26,866 nt of DNA from a virus, in IMG/VR virus record IMGVR_UViG_3300043431_000350, positions 1 through 26,866 of that record. One strand, given 5' to 3'. The notes under the pieces were generated by a model. It saw nothing but the letters and a program-made list of their open reading frames with translations. It searched no databases and was not told the origin of the DNA. The position numbers and the translations under genes are program-made. Of the stretch, positions 1 through 5,455 are shown piece by piece. Positions within the stretch are counted from its first letter, which is position 1; the number at the start of each line of letters is the position of its first letter.

Positions 1-984
1 GCTGACCAGGATTGAGTCCGGAATCATCTTTTCCAGAAGGTTCCCCTCATCGTTCAGGTGGCACCAGACGAGCGCAGGCTGCCCGGTGTGGTTGACTAGG
101 TTAGCGACCTGCGAGCACCGCTCCTTGATCGTCCTGCGGCGCTCCTCGCGCTGTTCATCCAGCCCAACAGCCGGAAGTGAAAACAGCATCCCATCTGCGA
201 CCGTCTCAGACTCGACAACGTGCTCTACCTCACGCAGTGGCGGCAGGATGAAACGAGAATCATCGAACCCAAGGTCTGACGGCCGGCGAATTGCGCGCGC
301 CCACGAGCATACCCATCGCCAAAACGGGAGTTCTGCGTGGCCCTTCAGGCGCCACTTGATGACCTCTCCTGCGAACCGACCTGACGCGCTGTTGTTCAGG
401 TCGTTCTTGAAGAAGCGATTGAGCATGTCCATGTGCCCGAGGTGTCCAAGCGCCTCGCTAGACGTGCCAAGTTCCGTAAAGTCGTTCGGTGCTGCGGTTG
501 CGGTGGCCAGCAGGCGATACGGCAGCTTGCGCGCGAACGTCGTGATAGCCTGCCTGGTGGCCCCGCTGTAGCTCTTGAGAATGCTCGACTCGTCGCACGC
601 CACTCCGACGAACTGCGTAGCGTCGAACAGGTGCAGCTTCTCGTAGTTCGTTATCGTGATGCCTGCGTGTGGCACGCCATTGCGTGAGATGCGCGCCTCG
701 ATGTCGAACTTCTCTGCGTCCTTGGAGATCTGGTGCGTGACCGCTAGCGGCGTCAGCAGCAGCACGCGCCCGCCAGTCTTGCGAACGATGTTGTCGGCCC
801 ATACAAGCTCAATGGCCGTCTTGCCCAATCCGCAGTCCGCAAACACCGCAGCGCGACCCTTGCGCAGCGCCCACTCGGTAAGACTAGATTGAAAGTCGAA
901 CATCCAGCCCGGAAGTCGAACAGGATCAAACCCGTGATCGCCTCCGAGCTGTGACTTCTTGTCGAGAAAGTCGGCGTAGCTCAT
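1..984 (-). CDS. Phage SF2 (SNF2/DEAD-like) helicase, 3' end cut by window edge
   Basis: The frame is open from ATG at 984 to the window edge (328 codons), so the C-terminal part is missing. A Walker A motif, ADCGLGKT, lies at residues 49-56. A DEAD-box-like CDES follows at about 130-133, and a motif-III-like TATAAP at about 161-166. This order is that of the first RecA-like domain of superfamily 2 helicases or DNA translocases, which use ATP to unwind or move along DNA. The second RecA domain has only begun (PALVWCHLNDEG). The start overlaps the stop of the upstream 56-aa gene by 4 bp (ATGA), so it is translationally coupled and last in the leftward early operon. A replication or recombination role is inferred from the family and from the annealing protein on the other strand. 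A DNA-repair helicase or a packaging-related ATPase is less likely. Confidence 0.85.
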   Translation of the reverse strand, partial: MSYADFLDKKSQLGGDHGFDPVRLPGWMFDFQSSLTEWALRKGRAAVFADCGLGKTAIELVWADNIVRKTGGRVLLLTPLAVTHQISKDAEKFDIEARISRNGVPHAGITITNYEKLHLFDATQFVGVACDESSILKSYSGATRQAITTFARKLPYRLLATATAAPNDFTELGTSSEALGHLGHMDMLNRFFKNDLNNSASGRFAGEVIKWRLKGHAELPFWRWVCSWARAIRRPSDLGFDDSRFILPPLREVEHVVESETVADGMLFSLPAVGLDEQREERRRTIKERCSQVANLVNHTGQPALVWCHLNDEGNLLEKMIPDSILVS

Positions 985-1151
985 CCCTTGGCCTCGATCA
1001 GAGCCTTGATCTTGTTTGCCATCGCAACCGCTTCCACGATCCACGGCAGCACCAGCATCGACTCTACCGGCCCGCACTCGAGATTCGCGTCACTCAGGAA
1101 TTGAACAACCCACTCCGCATGCTGCGCCGCAGCTTTCAGGTTGTCATTCAT
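981..1151 (-). CDS. Small acidic protein, 56 aa, unknown function
   Basis: The ATG at 1151 overlaps the preceding stop by 4 bp (ATGA) and the TGA overlaps the helicase start by 4 bp. This tight double coupling is the main evidence that the gene is real. The predicted protein begins MNDNLKAAAQHAEWV and ends IKALIEAKG. It is largely helical, with a hydrophobic middle (MLVLPWIVEAVAMA) that is too short and mixed to be a clear membrane helix. I recognise no domain. Because it sits directly before the helicase it could be a helicase-associated factor, but that is only positional inference. Confidence 0.6.
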   Translation of the reverse strand: MNDNLKAAAQHAEWVVQFLSDANLECGPVESMLVLPWIVEAVAMANKIKALIEAKG

Positions 1152-1441
1152 ACGTCCATCTCCTTTGATTGCTCCCGCAGATCCGCCAGCGCAGCCATCC
1201 GCGTAGACCCGAACCCCTGCGGATCACCCGGCTCGTAGTCCTCCCAGACAGCCGTCCAGTCGTATTCCCGGCTGGCGATAGGCGGACTGCACTCATAGAC
1301 CCGCACAGGTCGGCCACCGATGCGAAAGCAGGGCGGTAGATCAGGTGCATAGTCGCCGTGCGTGCGCTGCCATTTTTCGGCGTGCGCCTTGTCGGCGTAG
1401 TATTCGCCGGCTTCGCGGTAGTCTGGTGCTTCGTGGGTCAT
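1148..1441 (-). CDS. Hypothetical phage protein, 97 aa
   Basis: I chose the ATG at 1441 because it overlaps the stop of the upstream zinc-ribbon-like gene by 4 bp. A longer in-frame start at 1504 exists but would run through that gene. The protein begins MTHEAPDYREAGEYYADK. Its C-terminal half has the pattern DWTAVWEDYEPGDPQGFGST followed by a short helix (AALADLREQ), a look I associate with small phage early proteins of unknown role. It has no cysteine pairs or membrane segment. The first 11 bases of the gene, ATGACCCACGA, are identical to those of the gene starting at 1727, which suggests shuffling of start cassettes. The function is unknown. Confidence 0.65.
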   Translation of the reverse strand: MTHEAPDYREAGEYYADKAHAEKWQRTHGDYAPDLPPCFRIGGRPVRVYECSPPIASREYDWTAVWEDYEPGDPQGFGSTRMAALADLREQSKEMDV

Positions 1442-1608
1442 GTCGGGTGTCCGTAGTGATACTTTCCGCACTTCATGCACTTGTACGCCTTCATGTAGTC
1501 CCATCGTCCGCGACGACTCGCTGAGTCCGCCTGCTCAAGAGTGTCGAATCGCTGCTTACTTCCGCAGGATTTTGAGAGCCCTCGGATTCGAGGTTTGGGC
1601 TTTCCCAT
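1438..1608 (-). CDS. Zinc-ribbon-like phage microprotein, 56 aa
   Basis: This short gene reads MGKPKPRIRGLSKSCGSKQR and ends KCMKCGKYHYGHPT. The pattern is a first Cys, then 'K-R-F-x-T-x-E-Q-A', then C-x2-C-G-x2-H, as in small phage zinc-ribbon proteins of the form 'CPxKxxFxTxExA...YxCxxCxxWHxT'. A zinc-binding nucleic-acid or protein-interaction role would follow from that fold. The TGA overlaps the next start by 4 bp (ATGA), which supports it. It shares 118 bp, out of frame, with the 3' half of the Cys-rich gene at 1491-1727, which is unusual. No strong Shine-Dalgarno precedes the ATG, so translation may depend on ribosomes already reading the upstream gene. Confidence 0.6.
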   Translation of the reverse strand: MGKPKPRIRGLSKSCGSKQRFDTLEQADSASRRGRWDYMKAYKCMKCGKYHYGHPT

Positions 1609-1727
1609 AGTTGTACAGGTCCAGTCTTAGTAAAGTTAGAGGCGTCAACGCATACGCGGGTCGAATAGCAGTGACGACTCTGGCGGAAATGCTTGCACGT
1701 CCTGCAATCTGTCAATTCGTGGGTCAT
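1491..1727 (-). CDS. Cys-rich small protein, 78 aa, possible zinc binding
   Basis: The ATG at 1727 overlaps the stop of the 106-aa gene upstream (ATGA). The N-terminal 44 residues contain CRTCKHF, a second pair CYSTRVC, and the segment TGPVQLWES. This arrangement (C-x2-C, about 10 residues, C-x5-C, then 'GPVxLW') recurs in short phage proteins that probably fold around one zinc ion. The remaining ~35 residues are Ser/Arg-rich, low in features, and overlap the zinc-ribbon gene in another frame. They may therefore be a dispensable tail, and the ancestral gene may have ended near residue 44. A longer frame reaching 1808 exists, but would overlap the upstream gene by more than 80 bp. The function is unknown. 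Confidence 0.55.
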   Translation of the reverse strand: MTHELTDCRTCKHFRQSRHCYSTRVCVDASNFTKTGPVQLWESPNLESEGSQNPAEVSSDSTLLSRRTQRVVADDGTT

Positions 1728-2044
1728 TCTTGGCCCCTGATGACTCGCGCGAAGTTTTGCGACGTCACATCCCACGCGCCCCCGTACTGCTCGACAGCCC
1801 TGGCGCACCGCTCGCGCTCTGACAAAACTGCTGCGTCACGCTCCCGAAGCAACCTGGCGCGATCTTCTATCATCAGACCAAGCGCGGCCACAGCACCAGA
1901 CGGAGCGCGACCTTCACAATTCTCGTCCCACCACCTAGCTGCATCCGCCGGCGATAGGTCTGCCAACTTGTAGTTGATGCGCCAGCAGTCCACATAGTCG
2001 TCGGTAACGATGTCTACCATTTCGCGCCAATGTTCCGTCTGCAT
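1724..2044 (-). CDS. Hypothetical phage protein, 106 aa
   Basis: The start at 2044 shares one base with the stop of the upstream winged-helix gene (TAATG), and its own stop overlaps the next start by 4 bp. The protein begins MQTEHWREMVDIVTDDYV. It contains DAARWWDENCEG, and a charged helix near the end (EDRARLLRERDAAVLSERER) followed by CARAVEQYGG. The 'ERERCAxxxE' helix resembles the one in the gene at 6722-7051 and is common in small phage early proteins that form coiled coils. There is no catalytic or membrane motif. The function is unknown. Confidence 0.65.
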   Translation of the reverse strand: MQTEHWREMVDIVTDDYVDCWRINYKLADLSPADAARWWDENCEGRAPSGAVAALGLMIEDRARLLRERDAAVLSERERCARAVEQYGGAWDVTSQNFARVIRGQE

Positions 2045-2574
2045 TACAGATACCTCCCAATTCCGAGCGAGGAAAATCCGCCGGCGATCTTCGCTTTCGC
2101 GCTAACCTGCACCTGGGCATGCTCGCCCATGAATTCAGGGCTTGGGATGATGGTTACCATGAACCCTGGCGGATAGATCACCTCGCCGCGCTTCGGGCTG
2201 GGCTTGATCGTCACGCCATCCACAGAAGGCTTCTCTGCCGGCAGCTTTTCGGCCCGTGTCTTGCGCGCAGCCTGCATCCTCGAGTACGTCGTCTTGCCAT
2301 ACTCGTTCGTGAGCGACCCGGGCTCGACCATCGCACCTACCGTCCCTCGTGTGCGCCGCTTCCACTCTCTAGCTGCTACAGCCGACGTAAACCAGCGCAG
2401 GCGCTGCCCGACATGACCGGCTTTGACCAGATGGCCGGCGGCGCGCATCTTCTCCAGTTTGCTGGACATCGACGTCGCAAGCAACTCAGTCGCTGCGGAA
2501 GCCTCGGCGCATGACACACCGTCAGGTCTAGCTGCCAGGCCCAGGATCACCTTCGATGCTTCGGACACGATCAT
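2044..2574 (-). CDS. Winged-helix-like DNA-binding protein, 176 aa
   Basis: The start at 2574 is set by AGGAGG six bases upstream of the ATG, the best ribosome-binding site of this operon. In-frame starts further up (2604, 2676) would read through the terminator-like hairpin. The first ~75 residues read like a winged helix: SEASKVILGLAARPDG, then an Ala/Ser-rich helix pair, then SKLEKMRAAGHLVKAG and a strand with RLRWF. The pattern 'MSxKLxKMxxAGxLxK' is that of MarR-like and other winged-helix wings and recognition helices. The C-terminal ~90 residues are basic, then rich in Pro and strands (PPGFMVTIIPSP). A regulatory or replication-initiation role is possible. The call is by resemblance only. 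Confidence 0.65.
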   Translation of the reverse strand: MIVSEASKVILGLAARPDGVSCAEASAATELLATSMSSKLEKMRAAGHLVKAGHVGQRLRWFTSAVAAREWKRRTRGTVGAMVEPGSLTNEYGKTTYSRMQAARKTRAEKLPAEKPSVDGVTIKPSPKRGEVIYPPGFMVTIIPSPEFMGEHAQVQVSAKAKIAGGFSSLGIGRYL

Positions 2575-2615
2575 GCCGCCCCTCCTGTTTCCGCCGTGAG
2601 TCATAGACGCTCCAG

Positions 2616-2651
2616 AAAACCCCCGACCAGTGGGACTACACCGGCCGGGGG
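2616..2651 (-). terminator. Rho-independent terminator-like hairpin in the leftward operon
   Basis: Read on the minus strand, CCCCCGGCCGG (2651-2641) can pair along its full length with CTGGTCGGGGG (2630-2620), giving 11 pairs including two G-U. The loop is 10 bases and TTTT follows (2619-2616). It lies between the stop of the 48-aa gene (2690) and the strong ribosome-binding site of the winged-helix gene (start 2574). It would therefore separate the repressor-proximal genes from the rest of the operon, ending or attenuating transcription. The T run is short, so read-through or control by an antiterminator is possible. Confidence 0.6.
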
Positions 2652-2689
2652 AAGGTCGCGCTGCCCGCAAAGACACGCGACGAGAACCC

Positions 2690-2836
2690 TCACAGCACCA
2701 CCTCTATTGCTTCGTCGATCTCCTCATCAGTCAGGTAAGGGAACGCTAACACCGCCGCAACGTAGGCAGCATCCCGCGTCAGACGCCAGTTATCGTGACG
2801 CAGGCTGCGAAGGAAAGCGAGCAGAGCTTCGTTCAT
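2690..2836 (-). CDS. Small acidic protein, 48 aa
   Basis: The gene starts with an ATG at 2836 that overlaps the stop of the HTH gene by 4 bp. The protein begins MNEALLAFLRSLRHDNWRLT and continues with DAAYVAAVLAFPYLTDEEID, ending in an acidic helix. It contains no cysteine or recognised domain. Being co-translated with the putative repressor, it could be an antirepressor or repressor partner, but nothing in the sequence proves it. A terminator-like hairpin follows about 40 bp after the stop, so this gene and the HTH gene may form a separate short transcript. Confidence 0.6.
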   Translation of the reverse strand: MNEALLAFLRSLRHDNWRLTRDAAYVAAVLAFPYLTDEEIDEAIEVVL

Positions 2837-3021
2837 TTGGCCCTCTTGCTCAGTCGTTTAGCAGCGGCAATCAACCGCTCGGCGGTCTGGAGCGTAGGAT
2901 CATTGCTGCCCCGCCTCAGCCGGAAAACTGTGCGTGTGGAGATGCCGGCCTCACGGGCCAGCGCGGATGCGCTGTACGCCCTGAGCGCACCGTCTAGAGA
3001 TAGTCGGATGTCTGTAGTCAT
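2833..3021 (-). CDS. Small helix-turn-helix regulator (Cro/repressor-like), 62 aa
   Basis: The protein has one helix-turn-helix: ASALAREAGISTRTVFRLRR, followed by GSNDPTLQTAERLIAAA. This is the usual XRE/Cro pattern in which the recognition helix is followed by 'P-T-x-x-T-x-x-x-L-x-x-A'. At 62 aa it has no room for a cleavable C-terminal dimerisation domain, so it is closer in size to Cro-type or small repressor proteins than to a full CI. It is the first gene leftward from the divergent control region, and three repeats that look like operators lie immediately upstream. A -10-like TAGGAT ends only seven bases before the ATG, so the message may be nearly leaderless. Binding to the repeats is inferred. 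Confidence 0.8.
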   Translation of the reverse strand: MTTDIRLSLDGALRAYSASALAREAGISTRTVFRLRRGSNDPTLQTAERLIAAAKRLSKRAK

Positions 3022-3027
3022 GCTTCG

Positions 3028-3056
3028 ATCCTATGCCATACATGTCTCCATTGCAA
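3028..3056 (-). promoter_or_regulatory. Candidate leftward promoter of the HTH gene
   Basis: On the minus strand a -35-like TTGCAA (3056-3051) is followed after 17 bases by a -10-like TAGGAT (3033-3028, four of six consensus bases). The expected start of transcription falls at or next to the A of the ATG (3021), so the transcript would be leaderless or nearly so. The first operator-like repeat (3033-3046) covers the spacer, which would allow autoregulation. The AGGA of the same hexamer could instead be a Shine-Dalgarno sequence of a transcript that starts further upstream. Confidence 0.4.
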
Positions 3057-3103
3057 GCCCTGGCTAATGTCATACTTGTCATGTCAACTATGCCACGCAT
3101 GTC
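3033..3103. repeat. Three operator-like direct repeats between divergent early operons
   Basis: ATGCCATACATGTC (3033-3046), ATGTCATACTTGTC (3067-3080) and ATGCCACGCATGTC (3090-3103) match each other at 12 of 14 positions for the first against each of the others. Start-to-start spacings are 34 and 23 bp. They occupy the only non-coding gap between the HTH gene and the rightward operon, the classic place for repressor operators. A consensus -35 hexamer TTGACA (3104-3109) for the rightward direction begins right after the third copy, so binding there would block rightward initiation. Confidence 0.6.
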
Positions 3104-3132
3104 TTGACAGACCGCGACATGTTCGGCACAGT
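3104..3132 (+). promoter_or_regulatory. Candidate rightward early promoter (good -35, poor -10)
   Basis: TTGACA at 3104-3109 is a perfect -35 hexamer. At 17 bp spacing the -10 position reads CACAGT (3127-3132), a weak match, so the promoter may need an activator or may be misplaced. It lies 24 bp upstream of the start at 3156 and adjoins the third operator-like repeat. Confidence 0.35.
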
Positions 3133-3155
3133 CGAGTCGTCAACAGGAGCAAAGT

Positions 3156-3452
3156 ATGGCAAAGCAAGTGATCAACGGATTCCTGACGGCCTATCACTGG
3201 CAGTTTCAGGAGCCCGGCGAAGTGTCCTGGGCGTTCAATTCCTGGGCTCCGGCCGCGGACGCGGATATGCTGCACCACTTCGCGTTCGCCCTCGAGTTCG
3301 ACGCGCCGGACATCAATGTGGTGGCCGCCCAGGTGGCGAGCCTCGAGGCGCAGAAGCTGGCTGCGCTGGCCGAGTACCAGAAGACGGTCGCGCAACTCAA
3401 CGAACGCCTGAGCAAGCTGCAGGCTATCGAGTGCAACACGGAGGCAGCATGA
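3156..3452 (+). CDS. First rightward early protein, 98 aa, C-terminal coiled coil
   Basis: The ATG at 3156 follows AGGAG with good spacing (ACAGGAGCAAAGTATG), and the gene is first in the rightward operon. Residues 1-50 are rich in aromatic residues (TAYHWQFQEPGEVSWAFNSW, then LHHFAFALEF). Residues 55-98 form a heptad-like helix (VAAQVASLEAQKLAALAEYQ, then VAQLNERLSKLQ), so an oligomer is likely. The family is not recognised. As the earliest rightward gene it could be an antirepressor, antiterminator or host-takeover protein, but the sequence does not decide this. Confidence 0.7.
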   Translation: MAKQVINGFLTAYHWQFQEPGEVSWAFNSWAPAADADMLHHFAFALEFDAPDINVVAAQVASLEAQKLAALAEYQKTVAQLNERLSKLQAIECNTEAA

Positions 3453-3727
3453 GGCTCGGGTCACCCGCCGCGATGGCTTGCGAGCCGTCGCTGTCCCCTC
3501 CCGAGTTAGACGAGGACGAGGGCCTGCTGTCGAATCAGGCGCTCGGAGAAACTACGGCCATGGTCGAGTACGAAGTCGGGCTATTCGGTTTGCCTACTGT
3601 CGCCGGCGCATGGATCGAGGGCAAGTTCGTCGAGGCCGAGGAATTCTCTCAACGCAGACTGACGGCCTGGACCGTTGCTATCACGCGCGAAATCGCCAAG
3701 GATCGGGAGATTGAGTCATGGGACTGA
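3449..3727 (+). CDS. Hypothetical phage early protein, 92 aa
   Basis: The ATG overlaps the preceding stop by 4 bp (ATGA), and GGAGG lies just upstream in the end of that gene. The protein has an acidic, disordered N-terminus (PPELDEDEGLL). A compact part follows with VEYEVGLFGLPTVAGAWIEG, KFVEAEEF and RLTAWTVAITREIAKD. No catalytic motif or membrane segment is visible. The function is unknown. Confidence 0.65.
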   Translation: MRLGSPAAMACEPSLSPPELDEDEGLLSNQALGETTAMVEYEVGLFGLPTVAGAWIEGKFVEAEEFSQRRLTAWTVAITREIAKDREIESWD

Positions 3728-3837
3728 TCGGCTTCGACGTCCTGGCCTACATCCTCGCAGGCGTCGGTGCTGCGGTCGCTGTCGTCGCGATGATGGCCTG
3801 GTGCGCAAGTGATCTTATCGACAGGGAGGATGTATGA
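3718..3837 (+). CDS. Single-span membrane microprotein, 39 aa
   Basis: The ATG at 3718 overlaps the upstream gene by 10 bp, and its TGA overlaps the next start by 4 bp. Residues 7-28 form one hydrophobic helix (VLAYILAGVGAAVAVVAMMA), followed by WCASDLIDREDV. It is probably an inner-membrane peptide. Such early phage membrane peptides often act in superinfection exclusion or host take-over, but that is inference from size and place alone. Confidence 0.6.
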   Translation: MGLIGFDVLAYILAGVGAAVAVVAMMAWCASDLIDREDV

Positions 3838-4064
3838 GCGAATGGCGCGGTGGACCGCCGCCGAGTGTTGGCTGGTGGCCGGCGAGCGTATGTCGAGCAC
3901 CGGACGCGATGCGCTGGTGGGATGGTCAGCGTTGGAGCGCCGTAGCGTGGCCCGCGATGACCGCAAGCCAGGCGGCCGCGAGGGCGGCAACCAGGGCGCA
4001 GCGGAAGGCGAACGTCAAATGGACAGACCGCCCAGCATCGTGGCCCGCCAGGAGCAAGACATGA
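3834..4064 (+). CDS. Trp-rich protein with 'RWWDG-W' motif, 76 aa
   Basis: GGGAGG lies seven bases upstream of the ATG. The protein starts MSEWRGGPPPSVGWWPAS and contains MRWWDGQRWSAVAW. 'RWWDGxxWS' is the signature of short Trp-rich modules (as in DUF2510-like proteins) that pack two Trp ladders. The rest is Ala/Arg-rich and probably helical or disordered. It overlaps both neighbours by 4 bp (ATGA). The molecular role is unknown. Similar modules in phage early regions may contact membranes or host proteins. Confidence 0.65.
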   Translation: MSEWRGGPPPSVGWWPASVCRAPDAMRWWDGQRWSAVAWPAMTASQAAARAATRAQRKANVKWTDRPASWPARSKT

Positions 4065-4210
4065 CCACCTTTCAACTCTACGCAGGAGCAGCAATCATGC
4101 GCCACGAATCCGAACAATGCCGGCGCAGCGATGCGGCCGTAGATGTGCTGTTTGCCGTCGTCCTGGGCGTGCTGGGCGCGCTCGCTCTTGTGCATTGGTT
4201 GGCATCGTGA
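4061..4210 (+). CDS. Small protein with C-terminal membrane helix, 49 aa
   Basis: The ATG at 4061 overlaps the previous stop by 4 bp, with GGAG ten bases upstream. The alternative ATG at 4097 would give a 37-aa peptide starting MRHESEQC. The C-terminus is a hydrophobic helix (VDVLFAVVLGVLGALALVHW) that should span the membrane with the N-terminus in the cytoplasm. It is the second membrane microprotein within 400 bp. The function is not recognisable. Confidence 0.55.
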   Translation: MTTFQLYAGAAIMRHESEQCRRSDAAVDVLFAVVLGVLGALALVHWLAS

Positions 4211-4317
4211 CCTGCCTGCGCCTGTATCTCTTGCTGCGGTCATACGGCTACTGCCGTCGAGCGGCCCTGCGCCGCGCCCTGTGCCTCGTGCGCCGCGACT
4301 GGCGCCGTGATTTCTGA
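4207..4317 (+). CDS. Arg-rich microprotein, 36 aa
   Basis: A GTG start at 4207 overlaps the upstream TGA by 4 bp (GTGA). The peptide reads VTCLRLYLLLRSYGYCRRAA followed by a basic helix (LRRALCLVRRDWRR) and ends DF. The motif 'LRLYLLLRxYGYxRRxALRxA' is one I associate with very short phage early proteins, which supports a real gene despite its size. It is an amphipathic, strongly basic helix and might bind nucleic acid or the membrane face. Confidence 0.5.
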   Translation: MTCLRLYLLLRSYGYCRRAALRRALCLVRRDWRRDF

Positions 4318-4567
4318 CATGGACAACTTGCAGTCAGACCCTCTTTTTTCCGCTTGGGTGGCGAATACCGTAGCTGCTTTGTCGGACTCTTTTAGCGTGT
4401 ATCCATGCGGGTTTCCAGCGAAGTTAGTGCCCACTACCGCAAAAAGTGGCGCCGCTGCTTGTCAAGGGGTTTCTGATGTTTTTTTCGACTCGACACAGCA
4501 AGCATTGGCGCGGGGTTGCTGGTTAGCGAGCACTAACTTTGAGTCTTGCAGTGAAAAACCGCATTGA
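4307..4567 (+). CDS. Doubtful ORF, 86 aa
   Basis: An open frame runs from GTG 4307 (or ATG 4319) to 4567. No Shine-Dalgarno sequence is visible. Third positions are T- and A-rich, unlike the neighbouring GC-rich genes, and the protein (DPLFSAWVANTVAALSDSF...) matches nothing I know. A 64-codon frame also exists on the other strand over 4240-4434. It may be a recently acquired gene or simply part of an untranslated leader. I keep it as a low-confidence entry because it follows the 36-aa gene with a short overlap. Confidence 0.25.
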   Translation: MISDMDNLQSDPLFSAWVANTVAALSDSFSVYPCGFPAKLVPTTAKSGAAACQGVSDVFFDSTQQALARGCWLASTNFESCSEKPH

Positions 4568-4670
4568 CAATCTGACTGGGTTGTTTCTTCGGCTTCGCCT
4601 TCGCAACACCCACACGAGTTGGGATTAACTCTCATCCCAAACCCTTCTCTCAGGAAATCCAGGGGGAACC
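4318..4670 (+). other. AT-richer gap / leader before the recombination genes
   Basis: This 353-base stretch holds no convincing gene. Three foldback elements are visible. A 10-bp perfect inverted repeat has arms AAGTTAGTGC (4421-4430) and GCACTAACTT (4530-4539). An imperfect stem has arms near 4577 and 4605 (TGGGTTG against CAACACCCA). A 7-bp stem TTGGGAT / ATCCCAA (4619-4625, 4634-4640) lies just upstream of the ribosome-binding site AGGGGG of the gene at 4671. A consensus -35 TTGACA at 4564-4569 has no good -10. It could be an mRNA leader with translational control or hold a second early promoter. Confidence 0.4.
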
Positions 4671-4796
4671 ATGAATCTACTCAGAGACATCCTCGCAGGC
4701 ATCCGCTGCGGCATCGAGCGGTACAAGCAACGCAGAGACTGGCGCAGGCGCGGCGTGTGGTTCGAGGAATCGCCAGACTGGCATAACCAATTCTGA
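4671..4796 (+). CDS. Basic microprotein, 41 aa
   Basis: A strong ribosome-binding site (AGGGGGAACC before ATG) precedes the peptide MNLLRDILAGIRCGIERYKQ, which continues RRDWRRRGVWFEESPDWHNQ and F. It begins with a short amphipathic helix and ends with an aromatic, acidic tail. The gene lies 8 bp before the annealing protein, so the two are probably co-transcribed. The function is unknown. Confidence 0.55.
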   Translation: MNLLRDILAGIRCGIERYKQRRDWRRRGVWFEESPDWHNQF

Positions 4797-4804
4797 AGGA
4801 CAAC

Positions 4805-5455
4805 ATGAGCGACTTACTGAAGATCAACGTCAACGATCACGTCGAGAAGAAGAACGGGCTCACGTACCTGTCCTGGGCCTGGGCCTGGGCCGAAGTGCTG
4901 AAGATTGACCCGTCTGCAAAATGGGAGCTTGTGGACTGGGGGGGCGGAGATAGCGCCGCTGTTCCGGTGTTCTTCTTCCCAGATGGGAGCGCAATGGTTA
5001 GCGTGAGCGTTCGCATTAAAGATGACACAAAAGCATCATTCCTTCCAGTAATGAACCACCGCAATCAGGCTATCAAGAATCCTGACGCCTTTGCTATCAA
5101 CACCGCCATCATGCGCTGCCTTGCCAAGGCTATCGCCATGCACGGGCTCGGGCTGTATATCTACGCTGGCGAGGACTTGCCGGAAGAAGACGCAACAGCG
5201 CCTGACGCAAAGACCGCTGGCGGTGTCATCAGCGCAGCGAAGGAAAGCGCCAAGGCTGTAGCGGGTGAAGTCAGCGAGGAGCGCAAGACCGAGCTTTACC
5301 GCGACCTTGACGAGGTTTTGTCGTTCGCAGAGCGCGGGCAAACAAAACCGCTGCTTTCGTGGTGGCTATCATTGACTGATAACAACGAGAAAATTCTCGC
5401 CCATGCCGAAATCCCCAGTGGGCTCCGTGCGTTCCTAAAGAAAAATGGCGGTTAA
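4805..5455 (+). CDS. Single-strand annealing protein, DUF1071/Sak3 family
   Basis: The protein is 216 aa and starts after AAGGA. It carries the hallmarks of DUF1071: NGLTYLSWAWAWAEV near the N-terminus, SFLPVMNHRNQAIKNPDAFA in the middle, and then INTAIMRCLAKAIAMHGLGL with IYAGEDLPE at about 96-126. Members of this group are phage recombinases that anneal complementary DNA strands, as RecT, Redbeta and Sak3 do. The last ~90 residues are helical and Ala-rich, a usual variable tail. The next gene is a probable single-stranded-DNA-binding protein, a pairing typical of phage recombination modules. Assignment to the family is confident; biochemical activity is inferred from it. Confidence 0.88.
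   Translation: MSDLLKINVNDHVEKKNGLTYLSWAWAWAEVLKIDPSAKWELVDWGGGDSAAVPVFFFPDGSAMVSVSVRIKDDTKASFLPVMNHRNQAIKNPDAFAINTAIMRCLAKAIAMHGLGLYIYAGEDLPEEDATAPDAKTAGGVISAAKESAKAVAGEVSEERKTELYRDLDEVLSFAERGQTKPLLSWWLSLTDNNEKILAHAEIPSGLRAFLKKNGG

Noticed and set aside
4240-4434. Minus-strand frame of 64 codons
   Set aside because: Antisense to the 36-aa gene, isolated on that strand, without a ribosome-binding site.
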